Assembly (NCBI GenBank): GCA_021464245.1
Contig: JADCRB010000016.1
Span: 12,637,489 to 12,701,488, forward strand
Origin: Carallia brachiata
Lineage: Eukaryota > Streptophyta > Magnoliopsida > Malpighiales > Rhizophoraceae
DNA length: 64,000 nt
Direction: 5' to 3'
Shown piece after piece: positions 32,100 through 44,596 of this stretch. Each line of letters begins with the position of its first letter. Position 1 is the stretch's first letter. The position numbers were made by a program, and so were the translations under genes. Below the pieces are notes generated by a model, which searched no databases, was not told the origin of the DNA, and saw only the letters and a list, made by a program, of their open reading frames with translations.

Positions 32100-32590
32100 C
32101 CTCTATGCAAATGAGTTTAAGCGATTATTAAGTAATTTTGAGAAAGGTCAGCTAGCTTTTGTGTGGTTGAGGAAAAGAGTTAGTGGACTCTTAGTTATAT
32201 AACTGAAGTATTGTAAGAGTCTAATTTTTATCTGTGAAAAAGATTGATAGTGAATTGTGAAATTGCTAAAAGTGATTTTGGGAAGTGAACGTAAACTTGA
32301 GATAAGTTGAATCATTATAAAATTTTTGTGTTGATCTCTGTATCCCTTTAACTCATTCATTATCATTACTCGTTAACACACACATTACACATATTATTTA
32401 TCTTGATCTCTTTCACAAACACATAAGATTAAAATTAGTTGTTCTCTTGTATTGATTTTTATCACTTCCACACGATTTACTTATCTTTTATAGTGTGTTT
32501 TTATTTGTTTAAATTTATTGATTTAATTATAAATTTTTGTATTACTCAATTCACCACTCTTGAGTAATTTTGGGACCAACAAGAGCTAGA
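32100..32590 (+). mobile_element. Probable Copia-type LTR remnant
   Basis: The segment has the look of the 3' part of a plant Copia LTR: gtgaattgtgaaattgc, then gtgaacgtaaacttgag, then gaatcattataaaatttttgtg, a long T/A-rich tract, and finally ttttgggaccaacaagagc where an LTR would meet its primer-binding region. No gag, pol or second LTR is present, so it would be a truncated or solo LTR. This rests on general resemblance, not on a defined target duplication. Confidence 0.35.
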
Positions 32591-32599
32591 CCCATCACT

Positions 32600-34147
32600 C
32601 ACTTGGCTTTGAAATTCATTAAAAATTTACTCGATATTTGTTATTCAATTAAATTAAGTTTATCACTCAGTTGAGAAAGAGCAAAAGTATTTGATTGAAT
32701 CATAAGAATCTAAAGGAAAAAAGGAATATGCTTGTTTGGTTAGATGGAAAAAGTACGCAATGATAGAGTGATAAAGTGGTAAATACAAAGGATTAAAAAT
32801 CAAATTTTTCTACGGAAATGCACCAAACGCCATAAATTTGTGCTCTGTTTAATATAATGACAAGGAGTTTACTGTTTCATGGATGAAAAACATGTGACTT
32901 AATACTAGTTAGGTTATCCATTTTCAACGACGGCCAGCCAGGATTCTGAGGCTGCTCAAGAGGCCAAATTCAGTTATACCTACTTCCCACTACCTTTTGA
33001 AAAAGGCCGAAAAAAAAGAAAAACAGAGGGGGAGGAAAACGAGTTGTTTTCGTTACGTGCGTGTATATACGTATAGAGAGAAAATTTATAAATTTAATAT
33101 AAATAATCTAACTTATTTTGTACAATTATCATTTAGTGCAATCACACGGATACCGATTTTGCACTGCAATCACACTTCCAACCACTCGGATTAACCTGAG
33201 CGGTTCCGACTTCATACTTTTGATGGAATGATCTGATGGTCGAAAATAATTGCTAATAAAGTACTTTGTCCTCATATGCCCCCAAAAAAAATACATAAAA
33301 ATATACATTATTAAGAAAGAAAAAACTAAATGATTGTTTTATTAAGTAACTTTCGTAATTATTATATATGGTGTGATAGAAAAATTTATAAGATATAATA
33401 GAAGAATTAAAAAAATTATATTATGTGTTATAATAAATTATACGATATGTAATTAATTATTAAAAATTAAATTTTTTTAATAAATAATTATATTTTTATA
33501 TAATTTTTTTAACACGTTATATAATTTTTTATTATATCGTATATAACAAATACAAAAACTTGTTAAGATGACGGTTACCTGGCGGTGTCTTACTGGAAAA
33601 TAGATTACGTCCTTCCCAGGGTGTGGATTGGTGATACACTTTTTTCAAGTCGTCGCCTTTTAGAAAAAACAGAAGAAGAAGGTTTTGAATTTTCTAGCGT
33701 CCGTGGAATTCAAATGATGGTCGGTGAGGCCGGCTCTCAAAAACAGAAAATCTTAGCATAGGAATGTTTTGGGCGAAACACGTGTGAGCTAATATTGTTT
33801 AAGAGAGATAGTATCATAATATACATACATCATCTCAATTTTTTTGAATGATCATTTCACTAATTATCTATTGCAAAAATTAATGTTAGGTACATGCATT
33901 ATTTTGAATTTAAAGCCAGCAATTCAATTCCTTTCTTTAAAGAAAAAAAAAATTAAGAGGAAAAGCAATACTAAAAGAAGAACCGAGAATATATATAACA
34001 CAAAGTCTCAAAAATGTTATTTCCATTTATTTTCTTCTGCAATAAGGAAATTGAAATATCATAGACTTTGTCAGGGAAGAGGGACAAGGGAGGGAGAGAG
34101 GGGGGAGGGAATGGACTGAGAAAAGGTTTTATTTTTGTTTGCTTTAT
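32600..34147. other. Intergenic DNA with an AT-rich fold-back
   Basis: No gene was recognised. About 33380-33550 is a palindromic AT-rich stretch (gatataatag...tattatatcgtatataac) whose arms of about 70 bp match in inverse orientation, consistent with a small MITE. The rest shows nothing identifiable. Confidence 0.45.
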
Positions 34148-34155
34148 ATTTTATG
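34148..34155. repeat. Target-site duplication, left (attttatg)
   Basis: Perfect 8-bp match to 34830-34837, immediately bracketing the hAT-like element. Confidence 0.85.
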
Positions 34156-34829
34156 CATAGTTTTAAAAACCGGACCGGTTATTGAACCGGTAAGAAGACT
34201 GAGTTAGTGGTTTAGCGATCCAACCGGAAAACCGGCGGTTGAACCGGCGGGTCAATTCTGATTTGATAAAATAATAATTAATACTTATAATTTTTCTTTT
34301 TTTTATAACAAACAATGAGTATAATCATAAAAAATAGAATATGAGTCTACTTAAATTTAAAATAAAATTAAAATACAAAATATTTATGATAATTTTCTAA
34401 TTAAATAAATTAATAAAGTATAAATATCAAAAATAAAATATTATAGAACTATTAATCGAATATTCATATCAAAAATAAATATTATAGAGTCAATATATAA
34501 TTCAAAAATATTACATTTTTCATTAATATAAATAAGTATTATTTATTCTCATTTTTAATCCAAAAAAATAAATAAAACGACGTCGTTTTGATCAAGATGA
34601 CATGGTTGCCGGTTCACCGGTCCGACCGGCCGGTTCACCGGTTTTGGAGTTACTGGTTTTCCGGTCCGACCGACCGGTTCACCGGTTTTCTGGTCCAACC
34701 GGCCGGTTCACCGGTTTTCGGGCGGTTCATTTCCTGTTCCGGTTTTATCAGTGAACCGGACCGGTCCGACCTCCGGTTCAACGGTTTTCCGGTCCGACCG
34801 ACCGGTCCGGTCCGGTTTTTAAAACTATG
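34156..34829. mobile_element. hAT-like non-autonomous element, copy 3 (best preserved)
   Basis: A 674-bp element. Its left end catagttttaaaaaccggac is exactly mirrored at the right end (gtccggtttttaaaactatg), a perfect inverted repeat of at least 23 bp. The flanking 8-bp duplication attttatg is perfect. An 8-bp duplication and ends that almost fit YARNG point to the hAT superfamily. The middle is AT-rich. The right third (34606-34815) is an irregular array of CCGGTTCACCGG and CCGGTCCGACCGG words. The 80-codon frame across that array (34588-34830) comes from the repeat and is not a gene. There is no transposase, so it would need an enzyme supplied in trans. Confidence 0.85.
34606..34815. repeat. 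CCGGTT/CCGGTCCGACCGG short-repeat array
   Basis: Irregular tandem and inverted CCGGTTCACCGG-type words inside the hAT-like element, strikingly GC-rich against an AT-rich background. It also contains many CpG sites and self-complementary words. Confidence 0.85.
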
Positions 34830-34837
34830 ATTTTATG
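34830..34837. repeat. Target-site duplication, right (attttatg)
   Basis: Identical to 34148-34155. Confidence 0.85.
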
Positions 34838-37256
34838 AGTTAACAAAAAGAAGAAAAACTTCTGGGCTACCAAATTCATTGCTCTAATTATTGATCTTTG
34901 TACTTATTCTAAAAAGTGACAATATAGTCATATTAATTATTTTTGTTTATAATTATCAATTTTAATATAAGGATGAAATTCACATAATAATATATATTAT
35001 TTTCTTTTTTCACATTTTTCACTTATTTACAAACAAAAAAAAAATACATTCTTTTTTCACTTTTTTTTCCAACACAAAAAAGATGAAAATTTTCATCTTG
35101 CTCACTTTTCTTTCATCTCATTTTTTATCTCCCCATTTGCCTCTTTCCTACTTCTTTTTATCCAAACATAACTTATCTTAAAACATTTGCTGAAGCTCAT
35201 AAAAAACTAGATTATTATGACAAAAAAAAAATTAAATTAAATTCTATTGAAAAGGAATCGTTTAAAAAAAAATCTGAAAATACAGAGATCCATTGAAAAT
35301 CACAAGAGATATCCATGGACGAAAAAAAAATGAGGGTTACTCATATCATAGGCATGCTTATTATGTGGGTAATTTTTCTTTTTAATTCTTGACCATAAAA
35401 TATTGTTTTTTCTTGGCCAGTCTATGCAATCAATAATAAAGACAAGGCTCTTTATTTTACAACGGGCTCTCCCTTGATTGATCGCCTTCTCCAAAGATGT
35501 AGATAGACGTAGTAAATCTTTTCAAAAGATATGCACAGACACAAAAAAATTACAGATAACAAATACTCACAATATAATTGATCAATTATTTTATATAACA
35601 ATATGATTAATATTTAGAATAAAAATAAACGTTTTTTTTTATTATAAATAATAATTATTTAATTATACTAAACAATTAATCTGTTAAACTGTCTCAGTTT
35701 TCCATGTGCTCTATTCCTTTTAACACGGTTCGAACCCCTGCTTGCCTGAGTAAGGAGTAAAACTTGACCCTTAGTTTGATCAAACAAAGGCCATGACACT
35801 TGTTTGGTTGATAAGGAGGCCCAAAGCCAACATAGAGGCTCCCCATGCCGTGTCCAAACAACTCCAACGAGGGTCCGTGGAAAAAGTCCCGTACACTCTT
35901 TTGGGTTGTATATAATTATATAAATAGGCCAAATCCCACGAAATAAAATTCTTTGAACTCATGTCATCCTTTTGAAATTCATTGTGTTCATACTGATTTA
36001 AGTATTAAACTATGAACATTGAAATCCACCTCCGACCTTTAGTTTTCTGTTTATTCTTATTTAGGTTTCTCTTGGACCTCAATTCCATAAGCTCACGACA
36101 CTCTCTAAGTTATCCCTAACTCTACCACGTGTCCTTTTTAATGGATTCCTCACTAGGTAATTTTTGCTAGTAAAATTCTTTTCCAACTTATTTTGAGAGG
36201 TTCAAATTTTTGCTTACATCGAACATATGAGAACATTCATAAACAAAAGAGGATTAAACCCTGTCGATGTTGCTCATAAATAAAATTAGAGCTGCCAAAA
36301 AAACTAAAACTAAATATTGTCCACAATTGTAACATATATTCTTTTACCAATTTAATGTCAAAAAATATTATAATTTATTATATTATGGAATGGTTATTTA
36401 TCAGTGTCCATTTTTCTGTCCAAATTGTCCATAACACATAATTAACATCCACCATTGCATGAGATTGTATCCTACCCGTGTACAGTTGATGAACTGAAAA
36501 AACATATGCTGAAAAGATAAGAAAACGTAGCTTACGGTTGCAATATTCGAACTCAATATTTTCAGCTAGCAATTGCGAGAGGAATCTATTCAACTTGTTA
36601 AAAATAATATAGTAAAACAAATTGAATAGGGATGCAAATGAAATTTAAAACAAAAGAAATAGAATATGAGGCGTGCAGTGTACTATTTTTAAAGATAATT
36701 TAGCCGTAAATGATTCATTACCGTATAACAAGTTACAACAATTATCTTTTCAGGATATAACAGACTTTCTCATTAATTTACACTTTAATTAGTGAAGTGA
36801 CGGAAACAATTCTAATCTAACTAATCCAGCAATTTTCAGCAAGTGATTTAGAGAGAAAAGACGTGAATGCAAACCTGTACCTCTGGAAAAAATTTAAAAA
36901 AGGAAGAAGAGGTTATTTTTTAGAATTTCAGATTTTATGTCTCATAAAAATGAAAATGGACATAATGAGTGAATAATGAGCATAATAACTATAGTTAATG
37001 GTTAAGACGGCTAATTCTTCAATAGTAGGAAACAGATAATTTGACTAAAAATTTTGAAAGGTTTCAAAACATTAAGCTAAAGGATGAATTAGCAAAGGCT
37101 AGCTCATGATTGGGTTTGAGTTTGAATTACACCAATTATTTCATTTACAAAATACAAAGCAATGTTAGATTTGCAAGCAAGTATAAAATGACACTTATTT
37201 TCGATGTGAGATTTAAATTTTTTAAAATATACTTACTTTTCTTCGGATTGTAAATG
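34838..37256. other. Intergenic DNA, no gene seen
   Basis: AT-rich. A tRNA B-box-like word (ggttcgaaccc) at about 35729 sits in sequence that does not fold as a tRNA; it may be a SINE fragment. No protein signature was seen. Confidence 0.45.
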
Positions 37257-37860
37257 AGCTGAGCTGAGCTGAGCCGAGCCGAGCCGAGTCGAGTATTGAC
37301 CTTTTCAAGGTTGTTTGTTTAGCTAATGAGCTAAACCGAGTCGAACTTGTCTTTTATCAAATCGAGTTTCAAATTTTTTATAAATGTTTCGTTTAATTTT
37401 ATAATATTAACAAAAATAATTAAGATTATAAAAATTATTTTTATAAATAGTATTAAATTATAAAAATGTGAACTTTAATAAAATTAATTATTAAAAAATA
37501 AAAATTTATTTTAGCGTATAATTATAAATATAATAAAGCATCTCAATACACAAATTATCCATATTTACAAAATTTATAAAGAATTAAATGTGTAAAATTT
37601 CATTATTATTCTTGTAACAAAATTATTTGATGACTTAAATAAATATTTCGAATATATTCAAATGAAATACTAAATAAAACTTTAAATGAAATTTAGACGA
37701 GATGTAAATGATTTTTAAATGAATTGTTCATTAGTTTTATCGAGTCGAGTATATTCTTATTCAAATTTGATTCGTTTATAAAATGAGTTTTGTTGTCGAA
37801 TTTTGAATAAGTTTTTATCAAATTAAGTTACTGAACTTTTAATAAGTATATTACTTCGTT
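37257..37860. repeat. GAGCCGAG-rich interspersed repeat
   Basis: It begins with a short tandem array (gagctgagctgagctgag, then gagccgagccgag and gtcgag) and carries more cgagtcga words near 37335 and 37740 around an AT-rich middle. This resembles a common class of plant interspersed repeat with GAGCTCGAGC-type ends. I found no target duplication, so its limits are approximate. Confidence 0.45.
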
Positions 37861-37934
37861 AACACTACAAACTTTTCCAACAAATTTGTCACAGAACAAA
37901 AGAGGAAATATGGTAACGTGAGCAGTAAAAGAAA

Positions 37935-38092
37935 ACTGGAACTAACAGCCTGCTTAGCTACTGGAGAAAGGACGGGAAAGAATCTAATGGAAAAGAAAAT
38001 AACCCAAAAAAAAACTGGTACTAACAGCCTGCTTGGCTACTGGAGAAAGGACGGGAAAGAATCTAATGGAAAAGAAAATAACCCAAAAAAAA
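37935..38092. repeat. 79-bp tandem duplication
   Basis: Unit 1 (37935-38013) and unit 2 (38014-38092) differ at about two positions (gaact/gtact, tagct/tggct). Shared words include ctactggagaaaggacggga. The near identity marks a recent duplication. Confidence 0.92.
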
Positions 38093-38562
38093 GATAAATT
38101 CTCATGCTTAGCCAAACAAATAAAAAAAACGGCGTGGAATTGAGTAAGAAACGTAACCGTGGGACCCGTTGATGAGAACGAAGGGAGAAAGTTACTGGCA
38201 CACTCAATACACAAGTATTTTTAAATGAAATTACCAATTTACCCTAAACCAATTTACCCTTAATAAAAACGTTGGATAAATGTTAATTAAAGAAAAATAA
38301 AGAATAAAATTATTATTTGATATATATAATTTTTTTCTCTCTACTTATTTATTATATTTAAATAATAAAATTACTTTCTCTATTATTTTTTTAATCTATT
38401 TTTGATATATCTAAATAATAAATTTATTTTTTTCTACTACTTTATTTTCCACTATTTTCTTTCTTACCTGTTTATAAATCCGTACACACCTTAAGAACTA
38501 AGTGGACCGGCCCTTCTGGGCATCTGGGAGGGGAGAGTTCCAGTTCATCCCTTCCTTTTTAT

Positions 38563-39036
38563 GGGGATATAATTTTTTTATCTTAAATTTTAAATTTTTT
38601 TGATATTTTATTTAAATTTTAAAATTTTTAATTTTTTACTAAATAAGTCTTTTTATTTATAAAAAATGGTCAATTCATTAATAAATGAATTTAACTTAAT
38701 GAAAATTATTAAAAAAAGACCAAATAAATGAATTAAATATTTTTTTATCAATAAATATGCACATAAAATATTTTTTTAATCAATAAATATACAAATTAAA
38801 TATGTAAAATACATATTTTTTAATAGAAAAATTTTCAATTAATGTATTTAATCTTTTTTAAAATAATTTTTATAAGGTTAAAATAATTTTTTTAATAGAT
38901 TGATCACTTTTCTTTAACAGATATACTAATTTGGTAAGAAATTAAAAAGTTTAGAATTCAAATAAAATTTTAAAAAAATTTAAAACTTATATAAAAAAAA
39001 AGTATAAAAATTTAGGATTTCAAAATTGTATATTCC
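38563..39036. mobile_element. Long fold-back element, copy A
   Basis: The left half (ggggatataatt..., then ggtcaattcattaataaatg) pairs with the reverse of the right half (ggaatatacaat..., then agtgatcaatctattaaa). The arms are about 220 bp around a centre near 38800. The sequence is also about 80% similar in direct orientation to 39995-40494, so it is a dispersed family. It is non-coding. The superfamily is not determined. Confidence 0.65.
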
Positions 39037-39994
39037 TTTTGTATGTGTGGGCCTTGTGCCCTTGACCATCTCGAGGAGGAGGGGGAGGAGGAGGGGCGGG
39101 GCGGGGGCGAAGCAATGAAAGAAGACTTGAACTAAGAATTGATTAGTGATATTTCCTAGTATTTCTTAAATTAACCTTTTGTCGAACTGCAGATTAGATA
39201 AATATATCATACATAGACTCCACCTGTGTCGAACTCTAATGATGGGAGACCATGACTTTGAAGTTCCACTCTTGATAGGCGGCCAAAATTGTTTTCATGG
39301 TCTATTTATATCGAATACAGTCAAAGTCTCGAAAAGCTGTGCAATCAGAAAACAAATAAAAAAAAAAGGGTCTTGAAAAGTTTGACTTTAGAATTTCTGT
39401 CTTACTTTCACGAATTGCAATAGTTTGTTTTAGGAGGTATTCTTCTTTTTTCTTTTTTCTTTTTTTTTCATTTTAGAGCTACTGTTGACGTTTAGGTTTA
39501 AAAACTATGATATTAAGGTAATTGGTTCAATTTTTTCAATTTTGCTTTTTGTTAATGGATGTCTCAAGAAGTAACTGATAAAAAAAACAACTCCCAACTA
39601 TTTTTTTGAGTATGATAACAGCTGATTTATAATTTTTGACCAAATTACCTTTTAATAATATTAACATACTTACACATCATAGAAAATATCACATTATCAG
39701 GATTTTGAACCCCCTATGCGCCACAAAAATCGCGACTCAGATTATACGCACAGACCCAATACAATGTAAACAAAATGAGCAAGAAGAAATTGTATGTCAA
39801 CATAAAAATATACGAGGTTCGACAAAATTTTGCTCACGTAAAAAAACATCCATTATCTTGCGAGAAACTATATGATACGTCTTGGGACCATGCGTTTGTC
39901 TTCAAAACCCAAATTCCATATACAGTCAAACCTTCTGCCTCTCCTCCTTTTCTCTTCATCTCTCTGTGCACACTCCACATAAAGTTACCGCTCC
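39037..39994. other. Intergenic DNA, no gene seen
   Basis: A G-rich word (39075-39110) is followed by AT-rich sequence. Short open frames at 39179-39376, 39636-39875 and 39775-40011 lack recognisable motifs. Confidence 0.4.
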
Positions 39995-40494
39995 GGAATA
40001 AGCATATTTAAAGTCCTAAACCTTTAAATTTTTTTACATTTGAATCTTAAACATTTTTAACGTTTCATTTGAATCCTAAACGTTTTAATTTTTTACTATA
40101 TCAGTCCTTTAAGTTACAAAAAGTAGTCAATTTATTAATAAGTGAGTTTAATTTAATAAAAATCATTTAAAAAAGTTTAAATATATGAATTAAAAAATTT
40201 TTTCATCAATAAAATATGCATATTAAATATTTTTTTAATCAACAAATATACGAATTAAATAAGTAACATGCATATTTTTTATAGAAAAGACATTCAATTC
40301 ATATATTTAATCTTTTTTAAATAATTTTTTGTAAAGTTAAAATTATTTTTTAATAGATTGATCACTTTTGTTAAACAGATGGACTGATTTGATAAAAAAT
40401 TAAAAGATTTAAAACTCAAATAAAATGTTAAAAAGGTTTAGAATTTAACCGTAAAAAAACTTAAAAATTTAAAATTAAAAAATTGTTTATCCCC
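39995..40494. mobile_element. Long fold-back element, copy B
   Basis: Same family and orientation as the element at 38563. It is palindromic, with ends ggaataagcat and tgtttatcccc and the internal words gtcaatttattaataagtga and agattgatcacttttg, which pair with each other. Both copies lie within 2 kb, which suggests local spread or segmental duplication. Confidence 0.65.
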
Positions 40495-42426
40495 CTCTAT
40501 ATAAAGAGGCAAATATGTGGCAGCAATAATGGTTAGTACGTGTTCCCGTGCAGCATTAATAGTTAAGCACGTTCATTAAAGCAGCAGCAGCAATGTCTGA
40601 CATTTATGATAGAAAAAAATTAGGTAAATACACAATGTTATACATAAAATTAGCATTATATCTGAATCGATTAATTGTAAAAAATATATTAAAATTTAAA
40701 AGATAAAAATTATTAAATTAAGTGTTTATTTATAACTCTTTATGATTTACATCCTTCAAAACTACCTGACACCCATCGCCGTACGTTTGTTACTTCTTTA
40801 CTCTTAACACATAATTATTTTTTGGATAATAACACACACGACCCTCGATGATTGTCCACCTAAAGTGGGCACATGCCGGCCACTGCAACACAAGGAAAGA
40901 TTACAAGGTGCGGAAGTGGAGGCCAGTGCAATTGTAGAAAGAGAATATCTTTGAGGGATTAGGGTATTTATGAGGTTGACAAAGTTTCATCTAATAGATT
41001 TTTAATAAGAGATGATCAATATTCAATTTAAGTTCTAATTGTTGGGGTGAGTTTTTATTTTTATTGTTATTTTATTTATTTATTTTTGCTTTTTTGGGTC
41101 TTAAGGGTGAGAAAGAAACTCCACTAGGAAATTACAAGTCTAGGAAGGGACACCCCGCCAACATCCTCAGTCAAGAGTTGTTTTAGGCCATGTGGAGGTT
41201 GACTCAGCAAGGATAATCTCCGATAGAACGAAGAAGGCTAACCAGTCTACAGCTCTGTTCCCTTCCCTCCCCTATGGACCATCTCTGTCATCCAATCCCT
41301 AGATATCAACTGTTGACACGAAACCGCTAAGTTTTACTCGGCCCTACGGGGTAATTTTTTACTTTTTTTTTTTTTTATTTTTGTTGTGAGGTGAGTTTTT
41401 ATTAGTCCGCCATATTGACAAACGAAACCGATTGGGGTGAACAACGAGCGAAAGATTTCGGCTCAAGGGTGTTGCCCAGAGGGGTTGAACCAGGGCCTGT
41501 GCCATCCCATACGTAACAGGTCGAGAGAACCAGATATGATGGGCGTGTAGCTCTGCGTGTAATGGGCCGCACTACACTTTAACACGATGTGCTTAAGAGT
41601 CTGAATATATTGTAACTCATTCACCACCAAACCAAAGGCAAGTAGTAACTATTACGGATTTGCTTTTATAAATTTAACTGAGCTCAGTGTTTTCTACCTC
41701 CGAGTTTCAAAGGACTATCGTCAGGGTTATTACAATTGATCGGGTCGTCGTACTACAGGAGCATTGACTATCAAATGGGTACATCCGATTTTGGTCTTGT
41801 TCCACTTTCTTCAATTAATTGCCATGGTTTAACATGTATCATAATCTCATTGATATGTACCAAGTTTCAGGACACAGAAAATCCACGCAGTCAAAGAAAT
41901 TACAAGAATAAAAAATTATTAAAACAAAATGAATTGTAACATTTGTTAAGCATCGGATCAAATATCATTTAATATTTTTTATTCTTTTCTTCAGTTTCAA
42001 CGTCCGTTAAGCTATATATGGATAAATATTACGGAGAGGGGTGTGCCGGCAGGGGCCCCCTCTAGATTAGTGTTCAATTATTAATTGAGAATTACTGAAG
42101 AAGATTAGGAATCAATCAAAAGAAAAGAGCCGAGCTCAAAAAAAAAAAAAAGGAGAGAAGAATAGTCAGTAATGCCGACTAAAATGGACTTCTAATTTGC
42201 ATTAATTGTGATCTCTGAACACGAACAAGAACGAAAATAGGAGTGTGGCAGTAAGAACAGAAGGCACGTGCTGATTTGCTAAAAAAATCCATTGGCTAGT
42301 TGGTTGACCAGGGAAAATGATGAAAAAAAAAAAATCATTCAAATGATTCAACGAGATTGAGTCACATTTGCTTATTGGTATCAACAATTATGGCGATGTG
42401 GACTTGTGACTAGAAAAAACATTACT
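40495..42426. other. Intergenic DNA, no gene seen
   Basis: It includes a moderately GC-rich stretch (41095-41640) with words such as aggggttgaaccagggcctg that look like repeat debris. I could not name a family. No protein-coding exon was recognised. Confidence 0.4.
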
Positions 42427-42842
42427 CTTAGTTCTAAACATTTATAAATTTTTATAATTAAATTTTAAATTTTATAATTTTTTTAATTGAGTTTAACACT
42501 TTTTAGATTTTTATAATCAAATCATTTTTATTAATAGCCGTCAGTCATACCATTTAAATTGTATTTTGACCAAATGGAACTGAATTAAAAAATTTTAAAT
42601 ACAGTATTTTAATTATTTTTTTAAAATATTAAAACAAAAAAATACAAAAAAAATGGTATTTATACTTTTTTTTATCTAAATCCATTTGGTCAAAATATGT
42701 TTTAAATGATTTGACTAATTACTGTTAACAGAAAAAAAACTCAATTTTAAAAGATGTATAAAGTATAAAATTCAATTGAAAAAATTAAAAATTTTAAAAC
42801 TCAATTAAAAAAATTTATCAATCTTTAAAACTAAAAAAAATA
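42427..42842. mobile_element. Fold-back element, about 416 bp
   Basis: The two halves are inverted copies: gtcataccatttaaattgta...ttgaccaaatgga on the left pairs with tccatttggtcaaaatatg...aaatgatttgac on the right, and the outer AT-rich arms also pair (aattgagttt with aaactcaatt). The arms are about 190 bp. The outer sequence resembles the family at 38563 and 39995 only loosely. Confidence 0.65.
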
Positions 42843-44555
42843 TTATTTCAATTATATATATTAGACACATAGTGTTAAATTCAATTCTCTATGTTTAAAG
42901 TGAGAGGCATGATGATGGGATGTCACGTAAGTAATCCAAAAAATTTGCCGGAAAGAAATTTTCGGCACAAAGTCACAAACACAAACAATTATAGCGAAGA
43001 AATTAAATTATGGAGACCCTACAACTATACCATAGGTGAGGCTAATGAATATGCGTGGCTCACCATTTTTGACCTTAAAGTACATCACTGTGCCATCCGT
43101 GCAACTTGTTGCCCCTGCCAACTTCCTTGACGACAAACTGATCATTATTGGCGATAACAAAGAAAACAGATATCAAACCAAAAAAAAAAAGAAAAAGAAA
43201 AAGAAAACACATAATTGAGCCAATGATAAGGGAGGAGTATTTTTAATGCAACGGCTATTTTCGAAGAGAACTATGCAGGGTTGCAATAATTAGTCTTTAT
43301 GAAGTTTCCAGATAACTTGAATTGTTAATGCATACATTACAAGCATATGTATAGGTGAAATTAGATATTTGTTTTTTTTTGGAGTAGTTTATGTTTAAAA
43401 CGATACTGATTCTCTCAATTGTTAAACGTAGAGCTTCGATGGCTGACTGAGATTCTGTGTGGCCCTTTAGTGTTTTTCAATATTGATATTATTGAGTTAT
43501 ATAATTTTTTTTGTTAGAAAAATGGAAAAAGAGGGGCTGTATCACGCAATTTGGCTACGAAAGATTGTGCCTTCACACTGTCAAGTAGACATATACATTT
43601 AGTTCATTAAACGTTTTGACAGAAAGTAAAACTTATGACCTTACTTGAAATAAAAGGCTGTCCTCGGCACTAAACCACGACTTTTGAGAGATAATACCAA
43701 TTGATGGCAAAACCAAAATGAATGCTTTTGATTTGAGAGAATTAATTATGCTGGGGTGGATCTCACACATCAAATAAAGTAGCATATGACTGGAGACATA
43801 AACGAGTAGTCACGCGCAGAAAAATAGTGTATGCGATTTTAGTTCTTTTATTTTTCTTGGTTTCGGGATGAAAAAAAAATTTAAATAATTGATCCCAATT
43901 ATTCAATTACAATCCGTACGTCTTGCTTTGACAAAAAAAAAGGACACACACTTTAAGCGAGGAAGATGGAGACCTGGTAAATGGCTGCTCGAAATGAAGA
44001 ACTGCAGGACTTGTTCGAGGCCTTTGATCAGTTCTGTTTCTACCTCCTTTGAATGGAATAGTGCTATTTGTGTCTATTTTGCTTTCAACATTCCTCGAAG
44101 TTTATCCAGTTAAAACCAGTCCGCCGCTAGCTACTTATTTTTTTTTTTTACACAAAGAAATCGTTGTATTAATACTCGTCGAAATTATACACAGAGTCAA
44201 CGCGAAAGTTTCAGAAATACCTGTATAAAGTAAGAGAATAATCCGGCTCATTATGCTTACATATTATGTGGTCAACATGACCATTAACAAACTGGACACA
44301 AAGACTGTTCAAACTCAATTTTATTATAAGAATATCTGTCGAACTACAATTAAATCTATCTAATCTCAAAGTATTAGTTAAATTTAATTCGGTCACATAA
44401 AATTGCCGATAACAACACTTACGTTTGCCACTAGCTACTTAAGCTAGTCAATAGTCGAATTCAAGACGGACTAGGTTTCCTGTGTTTCCAAGCTTCGTGT
44501 TTAATTTCCCACGTTCATTACTTCATCATTTGGAACTTCATGCAAAAACAAAAAA

Positions 44556-44596
<41 letters not shown>

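Noticed and set aside
34588..34830. 80-codon frame rich in Arg, Pro and Gly
   Set aside because: It is the translation of the CCGGTT repeat array in the hAT-like element, not a gene.
35720..35750. tRNA-like B-box word ggttcgaaccc
   Set aside because: No cloverleaf can be drawn with the flanks; probably a SINE fragment or chance.
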